Part shown: piece by piece, positions 46,478 through 57,100 of the stretch
How positions within the stretch are numbered: position 1 is the first letter of the stretch
Layout of the letters: the number at the start of each line of letters is the position of its first letter
DNA from: Limnomonas spitsbergensis
Lineage: Eukaryota > Chlorophyta > Chlorophyceae > Chlamydomonadales
NCBI GenBank assembly: GCA_037349105.1
Contig: JAYJMM010000124.1
Coordinates: 8,478,001-8,542,000, forward strand
Direction: 5' to 3'
Length of the DNA stretch: 64,000 nt
Notes under the pieces: generated by a model
The model's input: only the letters and a program-made list of their open reading frames with translations
Databases searched by the model: none
What the model was told of the DNA's origin: nothing
Made by a program: the position numbers and the translations under genes

Positions 46478-49400
46478 TTGTGGCATCGATGCGAAGTACC
46501 GACTGTATTTCGCATCGACTGTCTTCCGTCCAATGCCCCGCTGCAGGCTCAGGAACTTGAGCGGAGCTGCCAATCGAGCTCCGTGAGCAAGAGCGCAAGT
46601 GCTTGCAAGGCACCTGCTGACGAGGCAGGAGGACGAGCCATGGCGCCAATTGAAATCCTGAACCAGGATGATGAAGATATGGCCCGCAGCCCCAGTCCTC
46701 CAGAGCTCAAGACCCGGCAACCCCAGCTTCTGACGCACGGCCCCCTATTGGCTGAAATAGGGCCTTTGACGCACTCACCAGCGGTGCGGCTGAGGCTTCC
46801 AGCTGTGCCTGCCGCTTTGGGATCTTCTCCCATGCTGGAGCGGTTGACCCATTCGAACGAGGTCGTTCCGAGGTCCACTGCGGCTGCCTCCATTTTTCAC
46901 GCCCCCGCCGCCGCCCCGCTTACTGCTGCCCGCGTGGATACCGCGACAGCTATGCAGAACATGTATGCTGCGGCTTCAGCTAACGTTCGCATGTCTGTCA
47001 ACCACTCCCAGCAACTCGCTTCGCAGAGGGAGGGTGGCGCACCTAGGTTGCAGCCAGCGCTGGGCGGCAGCAATAGAAGGCTCGCTGTCACCACTGCCTT
47101 GTGCAACTCCTCATTAGGCCTGTATGGGTCTGGGGCCAAGGGCTCGGATCTACTCTTACGCTCCTGCCTGTCCGAACCTGCCTCCTCCCCTGGTCAGCAT
47201 CAGCCTCTGTCCCTTCGGCTTTCGGTGACTGACCCTGATGCCATCGCATGGAACCAGAACAACAACAACAATGACTTGGCTCATCACTTAAATGGTTCAC
47301 TGGACGCCAGATCCACTGAGGCATGCAACATTTCTTGGCGTCCAGACGCCTCGCCGTCTTATGCTCCGGGCCCTCCGATGTCAGCGTTGGGTGTGATGAA
47401 CACTCTCTCTGGGATGGAGGAGGGAATGGATCCGCAGGATCCGCTTCACGGTCAGTTGTGCCAGCTCAGCTGTTGGGAGTTCAATATCTGATGGTAGCTT
47501 GTGGTCACAGCTTCATGGTCGCTTGTGCCAGCTCAGTAGGAGTTGGATGTCCGTTGGCTGTCTGTGGCCACCGCTCAGTACCCTAATTGTCTTGACTTAA
47601 AGCCGGGCCGAGGTGCAGGGCCAGTTTCCTGCCCAAACCCCACGCAACCAACATGGCATGTTCACACTTCACTGCCATCCCCTGCTGCACCCATTCCTCC
47701 TTCTCCCCTGGCCTGTCTCTTTCCCGTTTCTCCCACCCTCCAGCACTTGTTTATCACTGTCACACAATTGTGTGCACTTTTTCATACCTTGGTCGCTTTT
47801 GTCTCATGCAGGCGCTCCCGAGACATTGGATCAGATTAAGAGTCGCGTGTACACACGCACCAGGCTACTGGAACCTGAAGATAGCCCACTCATCTCGCAG
47901 GTCAGGCATGCAAGCAGTCTTACATACGGGAAGAAATGAAAGTCAACGAGGGAAAGAAGTTACTTGCTGAAATGAAGTCTCTGGATCTGTGCTACATGAC
48001 ATGCTACACCAAGATGAGACTGTTGCGACTGGTGCCCATGCCTTTCCGCGGCCATGACATGCCTGTGACCAGATTTCTCCGCCTAACATTTAAACTCTTG
48101 CTTGCCTGCTCGCGCAGGTGGAATTCGTCAAGGCAGCTAGAGCAGCTGGGATGGGTGTGCCAGCTACGCAGGTTTGTTGGAAGATGATGCTGTTTTGTGG
48201 CAGCCATCATTGTGTTTAAGTTGGCACCATTACTTTTGGATGGCGGCCACCAATGGGCCAATAGGTACTTCACCCGGACCCACCTAAGGCCGGTGGCTTA
48301 AGGAGCATGGCCTGTGCACTAGGCCACAGGTTGGGATGTAGCTGAATTGTAGCTTAGGCAACCTGCACACAACTTGTCTAGCCATCCTGGAATCTTCTGT
48401 GCGTGCTCCCCAAAGAAACACCTTTGCACGCAGCTGCCCCTCATCATTCATCCGTGATAATATATGATCACACTTCTGCATGAGGACAGATTTTTCCTCC
48501 AGGGTCTTCAGGCCTGACATCATGGGGTGCTTGTCTTTCTACACATGCATTCAGACTCAACAGCTGTCGGGTCAAATCCAATTGAAGACACAGCTGCTGT
48601 TTCTGAACATGAATTTGGTCCTTCCAGTGTTAATGCTCTCCGAAAGCTTGTTTTGAAAGGGCCAGGTGGTGTGAACCAGAGGAGGGAGGGGATGACAAGT
48701 CTGCAACGAGGGTAGCAAGGCGCACATGGCCATGCCGTGGGCAGAAGCCAGGCTTCACTCAACTCTCACACCCTGATGTGCTCCTCTTCACTTTGCTTGC
48801 TGCCGGTGCCCTGCAAATCTCACAGGTGTTTTTTTTCTGGCGTAAGCGCTGCGTTAGCTCTGGAAAGACCTCCTGCCTGCTCAACCTGACTGAGGCCCAG
48901 CTGGATATCATGTATGCGGTCGCGGGCTGCTCTGATATACGCTTCCAGATCGGGAAGGTGATGCCGCAGGTGGGTTTGTAACTGCCCCAAGGCAGGTTTC
49001 TTTTGACTGAGAAACCAGCTTCATTGCGCAAGAGTTGGACTGCCTGTTCTCAGGGAACAGCAGACGATAAGAAAGTTCTAGAGGACTGCTTAAAAGGAAC
49101 CATCACGATGTGTGTAAGGAGGCAGGCATGTTAACATAAGTATCGGTATGTATGCAACACCGGAATCGTGTATCATTTGTTTTTAGTACTGGCAGGCATT
49201 CCGCACTGACGCGTTAAGGCTCCCTGTTGATTGACCTGTGGCCACGTCTTATCTCTTGAACAGGAACTATGCTGGCCACTGATACTGTTGCTGTCCCGTT
49301 TGTTTAACTCAACCGCAGATATATGTTGATTTTAGTTCGCGCCAGATGGGCCACCACTACCCGATAGGGACCAAACGTGGCTTACGGCTCGTGGCCCAAG

Positions 49401-51139
49401 GAGCAGGACCTGTTGCACCCTGTTGGCCGTAGGCAGTGATAAAGCTGAATTTTGGCTGGAGGATCTAGATATGAACGGTGCCGTGTATTCGCCCACCAGG
49501 TCCGTGAGTTCCTCGAAGAGTCCTACGGCATTGACAAGCACAATTTTGCCATCTGGTTCAAGAATCGGACGCCGCACGCCATGAAGGTGCGCAAGGTGTG
49601 AGGGTGGGGGGCACGTTGGAGAAGGGTTTGGGGTTACGCCACGCTGAATTAGGCATCTGCAGGGTACATCACAGGGGTCTGTTGCGCGCAGATTTTGTCA
49701 AATTGTGGTGGAGGTTTTATGGGGCAAAGGACTGAGCCCTATCGATTGGGAGGCCCCGCCCTGATTGATGTCCTCGTTCATGTTTGTGTTGATGACGTCA
49801 ATCAATGCTGGAGGATCAATGTGGTATTTCATCATGGTGTTCATCTTGAGGTGCCTACCGAGCCTGCTCCCTGTGATGACCCAGAGTGAATGTTGCTTCG
49901 ATTCCTGAACCCAATCCCAGATACAACAGCGACCATGATTCAATGTGCAGGTTCGAAAGCAGCTAGGTGTTTCCCCACTTGAAAGGATGGGACAGGCAGC
50001 AAGCCCCTCTGATGTGCTCCATGTGCGAACGCTTGACCTGAAAGTGTTGCCTCGGCGGGATGTGGAGACGCAGCGGAAGCAGATTCTGAGGCAGCAACTG
50101 TGGGCGCAGCAGGCTGAGGAGAAGCAGCAGCTGATATACGAGCAGCATCAGCAACGGATGCTCCTGCAACAACAGCGCCAGCAGCGCCAGGTGATGCAGC
50201 AGGAGCTGCAGCAGCAGAAGACGCGGCAGCAGGAGGAGCACAAGCTGCAGGAGATGCAACTGCACAAGCAGCTGCTGCAGGAGAATATGGTGAAGGTACA
50301 TGGGCAGCAGCAGGAGCAGCTGGAAGCCATGCAAATGCAGCAGCAGCAAACCATGCAGAAAGGTGCCGTATGGAGTACTTCGTATCTGTCCGGACCCGCA
50401 GCTGGTGTCAAGCAACTCTCGCGCCTGAGCGAGGACAGCCTTTGTCCTGCGGCTTCACTGGGTCAAATGGGGCCCAAGGCTATTGTGCAGGGGCTACAGC
50501 AGCAGCAGCGATCAGCTGGGCATGTTTTGAACCTGTCCTACGATCGGGTTGGGATGGAGGCACCAGCCGCTGTGGCCGGCCCCAGTGCAGCGGCAGCAAA
50601 TGCTAGCGGGTCGAATACTCTGGCTGGAGGGTGGCCGCATGTGGGCCGCTTGACCCCGCCGTCCCAGGGAGGCTGTGAGGTGCAGCGCCCGCTGCTCTCA
50701 GATTTTGACAGGTACTTCGAGGACAATGGAGGGGGCTCGACTAAGAAAGTGGTGGTGAGTTCCGCGGGGCAGGGTTTCCAGGGACAAACTTGTTCGTGAC
50801 TGGAAGGGGTCTGTATTGCATTAGTGCATCAGGTTACTTCTGCTTCAGAAGCAATGTGAGTGATTATTGCTGCTGTCCTGATCCGACTCTGATCCCTGTA
50901 CTTCTGTCATGCACATGAGCAATTCCTGAAACCTCAGCAGGGAAGCATTCTTTACTTAACTTACTTAAGCATCACTTGCTTCTTTACTTACTTCAGCATT
51001 TACACATCTCTCACTCACACAACTGCTTTCTCACCCCCCGCAGGGCAGCACTGTCTACTTCCTTCGCAGTGATGGAATGGTTTATGACATCGATAACCTG
51101 GAGGAGCTGTTCAGAGAAGTCTCTTCAAAGTTTGACTGA
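46478..51139 (+). CDS. WOX-like homeodomain protein, Gln-rich (7 exons)
   Basis: Predicted nuclear DNA-binding regulator. Exons: 46478-47450, 47812-47900, 48118-48171, 48826-48969, 49500-49586, 49951-50754, 51044-51139. They total 2247 bp (748 aa), all GT-AG and in phase. Residues 1-350 are low-complexity (Ala/Ser, an Asn run). Residues ~390-455 resemble a homeodomain: LTEAQLDIMYAVAGC helix 1, REFLEESYGI helix 2, then NFAIWFKNR as recognition helix 3 with the W-F-x-N core (Trp439, Phe440, Lys441, Asn442). The 'YGI..N..WF.N' spacing recalls plant/algal WOX domains. Residues 460-560 are a Gln-rich coiled coil (QQLWAQQAEEKQQLIYEQHQ). The tail ends ELFREVSSKFD. The true start is uncertain: ATG at 46640 or an upstream exon is possible, and the fifth donor could be at 49595 instead of 49586. 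Helix 1 is divergent. Confidence 0.65.
46486..46518. repeat. 10-bp dyad at the 5' end of the homeobox-like gene
   Basis: TCGATGCGAA (46486-46495) and TTCGCATCGA (46509-46518) are perfect inverted repeats separated by 13 bases. The position would suit a binding site or an RNA hairpin if the real start codon is the later one at 46640. Confidence 0.6.
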
Positions 51140-52716
51140 AGGTCGAGGCGGCCTGGTGAGGGCCAAAACTGGAGCTTGCGTTGCCATGCTGCAGGCCTTC
51201 TTGAAAGGCAAGAAGCTGCTGCAGGAGGTCTACTATATTTACCTTGACTCTTCCTGGCTGTGTCTCTTTGGAGGTCCTAGCCAGCTCTGTCCAAGGTTGC
51301 GCTGTAGGTATGGAACTTGGGCTCTGAAGATTTTGTTCCAAGAAGGACGCCCTGCTGCGGGAGAGAGGATGGATAAATCAGTTTGTGCCGAGCATACATT
51401 GCACCAAATGAGGCTGGGCTGTTTGGGGAGAACTCGGGTCACTTGGTGTAGGTGGGGGTGGTCTAGGTCTGACTAACGACTGAAGAGATATTTTGAATTG
51501 TTTGTCTGTGAGCTCTGTTTTGCTCCTCAGGCTCATGTTTGTTTCATGGTCAAGGATTCATCGTGGTCTGCTGATTTGCCCGTCTTCAGGGATTCATTGG
51601 ATCTAGCTTGCTCAAGTGTCGTAATGTTCGTGTGTGAATGTAGATCTGCGCGCCTAGTGCGCTTTATGGACATGGAAAGTGTATTAGCACGGGATGCCCC
51701 AGTTGATCTAGGAGATGGTCCAGTGGTGCAGCACTGATGGTGGTCCATCCATACCTCGTGCTGGAGGGATCAGAACCGCTAAGTGATCCTCTCTCTCCCC
51801 CTTGTCTAGGACCCCGGTCAATTTCCTACCGCATCGCAATAGATGTGTGCATGGCTGCAGTGTTGGACCTCCTATCGGGTTGCTGGGTCCTATGTTCCTT
51901 GCCCCTTGCACAGGAGGGTATCATGGCTGCACCATGGTCCTGGCTGTGCATGCTGGCTGAAATTGAGTTTGCCCATGCTCCATCAGCCTCATGCTGTCGA
52001 GGGCCCAGCGAGAATGCACCAGCCTTGAGGGAGTCTTCCATTTTCCAAACAAATGGAAACTGCCTTTGGTGAGTTTCTGTGCAGGCCATTGTCGAATGCT
52101 GTCTGATGACTTTTACGCGAAGGTTGCAACCATGGGTCTTTCCTTCCCTGCGGATTTGCACCTGGTTGTTGACTAGCATAACATTCACATAATATTCGCA
52201 TAAACATGATAAGCCACACGGTTATTAAGATCAGATCATCAATTTTTGTCTTCATTATCAGATAGTCCGTGCTAGAGGTCAGTGCTGTAGACGCGTGGTT
52301 TTCGTGAGACTCATGTGTGTGTTTCCACAATGAGTGCGTCTGATACCGGTGTATTGCATTGCTGACCGGTTGATCTTTTCAAACAAGGCTTGGAGCCAGG
52401 GTCTTTTTCATTATCATGGGACTTAATTTGACCGCATAGCATAGATGAATACATCATCCATGGTCTGGTGTGTAGAAACCCTTTCACCTAGCTGAGATAC
52501 CGGTATGTAATCAGCCTGGTGGGAACATCATGGGACCAAACACTTCAATGGAGACCAGGAGATCATACACACCAGGCTACGTTGGGCTGCCATCACTGGG
52601 CCACTCTCAACCAAACCTTGCTGGTGGCCTAGAAGCGGGGTAGGTGCCAGACCACACCGACTGAAGTCTGGTGGCTGTGATAGGGTGTGCATAATCTTTC
52701 GCCAGTTACTCCACCA
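51140..52716. other. 3' flank of the homeobox-like gene, no gene seen
   Basis: Probably 3' UTR then spacer. No coding chain with splice sites, RNA gene or clear repeat could be recognised in these 1.6 kb. Confidence 0.4.
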
Positions 52717-53035
52717 GTCAATGACGTTACACCTCTGGGCCCTCAACTTTTGATAAGAACGTCGTACGCATTGTTGAGGCCTAGCTCTGTTGCTTTTCTT
52801 TGCCTTCTTGTGGCATAGGCTTGAGAGGAGCAAGGGTACTTCGGGCTACCTTTTCCTTTTGGGGGGGTATTTCTTTCTTTGTGTTCTTCTCCTTCTTTCC
52901 CACTGTTCCCTCCTTTCTTTTGTCCTGCGCCCTTGTGTTGTTTCCATTTTCCTTCTAACTCTTTGTAGTTAGGCACCAACGCGGCCGAGCCTTTTTGAGC
53001 AGGGCCCAGAATTGTAACGTCATTGACCTTTGTGC
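52717..53035 (+). mobile_element. LINE 3' ends, one on each strand
   Basis: 52717-52760 is a minus-strand terminal block (GTCAATGACGTTACACCTCT ...). From ~52765 a plus-strand 3' UTR begins (pyrimidine-rich, TTTCTTTGTGTTCTTCTCCT) and ends in GCGGCCGAGCCTTTTTGAGC ... TGTAACGTCATTGACC at ~53029. Confidence 0.7.
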
Positions 53036-53094
53036 CCTGCTCAAAATCGCCAGTCACTCCACCAGTGCTCGTATCAGGTCATCACCACAGGGAT

Positions 53095-53400
53095 AACTGT
53101 CGATGACGTAACGCCTCTGGGCCCTGCTTGAAAGGCTCGGCCGTGAACATTGCATACATATGCCAACAACGGGTCAATGACATTACACCTCTGGGCCCTG
53201 CGCAAAAAGGCTCAGCCGCATGGGTGCCCAACTGTCCCGTCGGGGGAAAAGAAAAGGTACTTGAGGTAAGAAAGAAAAAGGAGAAGAACACAATAGAGAA
53301 AGAAATACCCCCCCACAAGGAAAAGGCAGTCCGAAGTTTCCCTGCCCCTGTCAAGCCTATCCACTAAGAAGGCAAAGAGAACGGGTAAGCACCGTTCTAA
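53095..53400 (-). mobile_element. LINE 3' ends, minus strand
   Basis: A short block (53098-53145) and a longer copy (53157-53400) in reverse complement. The longer one is closely related to 52765-53035 along its whole length (GGGAAAAGAAAAGGTACTTG, AAATACCCCCCCACAAGGAA), giving two tail-to-tail copies. Confidence 0.75.
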
Positions 53401-53737
53401 ACATATCCCAGCCGATTCCACACTGAGAGAGAGGATTTTCGAATTTGTATCAACCAAGGAAGCTGCCCACAATCCTTCAAACATCTGTCATGGCTCCTGC
53501 AGTCTTTTTGACGTTTCCTTGCTCTGCTGCATCTGCGAGCAAGGTTGAACGGTACCATTTCAACAAATTATATGATTTCTTCTGATTTGCAGATTACAAA
53601 AAAAAATGCAAATTTCCCCTCCATCATAGATCTGTTGTGAGGATGTTGGTGGCCCATCACTGCACAAGCACCCCTAAGCGCTCCCACACAGGTGACCACT
53701 CTATTTACTGTGTTTCAGCAACATCACAGCTTACAGC

Positions 53738-53860
53738 CATGGGGCCAGGTGCAGCAAGCCCTGCTGCTTGAGCCACCGACCCGACCTTTGGTCGCTAAAA
53801 TTTGTCCCCACAGGCCCAGTGGTGGCCTCCCACGGGGGCCCTACCGAAGGTGGCCTGGCA
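53738..53860 (+). repeat. short dispersed repeat (GGGGCC.GGTGCAGCAAG)
   Basis: Starts GGGGCCAGGTGCAGCAAGCC and includes GGCCCAGTGGTGGCC. Related copies lie at 59982-60180 and 60505-60605, and a fainter one at 54420-54495. SINE- or MITE-like size, with no ends defined. Confidence 0.5.
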
Positions 53861-54166
53861 AGCGCTAAGATTGACACTGGAGGCGACCCACACACAGACT
53901 GTTCAGATCTGAGACCTGACATAACTGGACAACCCGTCTTAGCACATAAATCCGAAAGGATGACAGCTGATCACTTTGTTTTGGTACAACCAGTGTACCA
54001 TTGTTTCAACTCTGGTATTTGCTTTGATCAAGACTGGCAACGACCAAACCGGCTCTCTGTCATAAAGCGAACACTTTCGATGCGCGCTTTCAAATAGGAG
54101 TCCATGCCAATTCTGTATTATTTGTACATCGTGTAGACATGCAATGTACATCAAACACCTGCACAC

Positions 54167-57100
54167 CTGGATGGCCCCCGCTGAGATGAGCCTGTCCAAC
54201 TTGGCTTTTAGTGCGTTGTTTTTCAGGTGTGTCTCACTTGCCCTCTTTGGATCGGACTGAAAGTCCTGGAGGGCGGCCTGTGTGAGCGGAGTGGGCAACA
54301 GCAGGGGGGCAAGGTGTTAAGTTTAGGTTGCTCAGCACCACTTCATAATTCAGGTACAACCCAGCCTACGACAGGTAGTCCACTTGCTCGGTACAGGAAG
54401 TCCTCTTGCTAAGACCACTGGCCGTGGGCCGGTGAAGTTTATTTCCCGATTGGCTCATTGGTGGCCGCCTGGCGCACTGGCAGCCCCCAGGAGGTGGTCT
54501 GGTGCACACTAAAAGAAGCAATGGTAAGCCAGGCCTGCTTGTAAATAGTAAATTGAGAGATTTGAGCACTCAACTATCCGAATACCGGTGCTTCACCACT
54601 ACAATCGATTTGTCTTTGCAGTTGCAACATCAATATACGGGTACTGTTAGTGTACAGGTTTTTGATAGCAGCTATAAGCAATCTTTGACGTACCGTAGAT
54701 TGATATGGACTTCGCTCAAAATTAATTAATGATTGGCTGCGCGGACATGGCTCGCTATCGCGCGCCTATTTGATTGGACATCCGTTAAGTGATCCTTACG
54801 CCAGTCCCTGTAGCCAAGCTCGATCCTGGGGGCAGAGTCGCGTGCTGATGACTGCTGACGTTTCGGGGCCCCAACAGCCACACATTTCCTAAGGCCAGGA
54901 ACCAGCCAGGGTGGTCTTCTCCAGAGGGTTCGGTTTTTGAGGCGCCGAAGGAGACCGGCAGAACCGGCGGGGGACCGGCAGAACCGGCGGGGGAGGAGGA
55001 TAACTATACTATTGTTGACCGTGTACTGTCCTTCCTAGCATCAAACGAGGGCTTTGAATCAGTTTTCACTTCACTGGCTGAAAGTGCTGCGCAGACGGAA
55101 ATTAACATTATTTTAAATGATGCGGGATTTTAATTAAATTACCTGGGGGTGGGGGGTGTCGGACCCTATGTCGATTGACGGTACACAGATGCTGCAGTCT
55201 TACCTTTGCAATGTGTGACCCTCATATGCCTGGGCACGGTGCATTCCAACCAGCTGCTTGAACGAGATATTCATACTAAACCTCACCAGGACCTCGACCA
55301 CAAACGAAATATTAAAACTCACCAGGACCTCTGGATCACGCATGAGCATCAACACCTCTGGATCTCGAGCTGCTTTCTGCGCCCTCTGATCCACATCAGC
55401 CTGCGGCACCTCTCCATTGTTGTACCTGGTTCAGCAGCAGGGTACAATGTTACCCACATTGCATCAACCCTCAATCATTGGATCTGGTTCAGCAGGCTTG
55501 GGGTCATGCTTTTTACACGGCGGCACCTCACCATGATTCAATCGGATGAAGCAGGCGATCGTGTTTACTTTGCAGCACCCACGCAATATCTAGGGGCATT
55601 TGATGTCAGCCTCTTACAAGGCAGGAAGCAAAACATGGCTACTTCAATAGTCCAGTCCCCTTCCCCCCTTCCGACTCACTTGACCATGATTTCTTTGCAG
55701 CATTGTTGACCTAATGTGAACTCCTGATTGCCTGGGTCCAGCTTCAGCCCCGCCTTGAACGTCACTAAGGCCTTGTGGTAGTCTTTCATGGACATCTGAA
55801 GGTTGGCCTGTGAAATAGCCAACAAGGGGGAAGTGCAACACATGTTCAAATTCTTCTATACCATGCCAGAGCCATTGCCGCCCCCAACACTGTGAGGGTG
55901 TAACAGAGTGGTGATCTGGATCCACATTTCAGCCTGTGCCCCCATCTGGCCGAGTACCCATCAGCACTTGAAATATGCTGGGGGGAGGGCCAATGCTCAG
56001 TCAGCTTCACGCTTAGTCAGTCTCACTCACTCAGACTTCTAATGCAATACAGCAGATTGTTCAGCTTGAAGCTGCATTCCTATCAGATTTCCAATTTGTG
56101 GAGTCCCTCCAGGGCCAAAACTTGGATACCGAAATATTGAAGAAAACCTCCGGGTAGAGATCACCAATTATAAAGCACATATTGCTGTATTTGCAAGTCC
56201 ACTGCCCGTCTTCTTATATTAGGGTATGCAGTTCAGTTGTGCACAACATGTGATTCAAATTCACCATCACTTCCGGACCCTAAACCCTAAACCCTGCTTC
56301 TGGATCTGAGTAGGTGACTCCTGGTAGCAGTCATAACTCATAAGGGGCAGTCATACTACCACAGTTCCCAGACACGGGGGTACATGTTGATAAGCTTGGG
56401 GGATCATTGCTGCTGTAGTAATTGTGTTGTTGCAGGAGTGGGGGTCAGTGCTTTGGTGGGAGCCCTACTTCTTGGGGTCTATAAGGCCGAGCTTGACTAG
56501 GTAAAGATGTCACGTGCTGGACCACAAGCCAGCACATGGAGTCCCCCTAACGGATGAACTGTAGAGTTTGTATCCACAATCCACTCCCATGTTCTTACCT
56601 TTCTGCTGTACCCCGTGGCTAATGTGGGCTGCAGGGAAATGCACTGCTCTGCTGCCACTAGCCCCTCGCTGTGCTTCTCCAGCTTGGTGTAGCAGGCGGC
56701 CAGGTTGCTGTACACCTGAGGGGCATTCAGAATGGTTTCAGCTCGTCAGGGCGTCAACACATTCATCACGGGATGCCCGTCGCCGCACCCCTGCCCTGCC
56801 TCCTTTCACGCCCCTGCCTCCGTCCACAGGTTGCTGTACACCTGAGGAACATATAGATATGTCTCAGCTCGTCAGAGATCTTCCTTATGGGATGTTCATC
56901 AGGTTTGTTCATCAGGGTGCTCGTCGTCGCACACTCGCCCTGCCTCCTGTCACACTTCAGACTCCTTCCAGCCCTGTGCCACTCATCCCAATCGGGGCAG
57001 CCCGTTCACACCTTGTAAGCCTCAGGGTTGGCCGTGGGAGGCCCGCGACGTAGCGCCTCCTTATAGGCAACGACCGCCTCAATAAACTTGTCCTGTTTGA

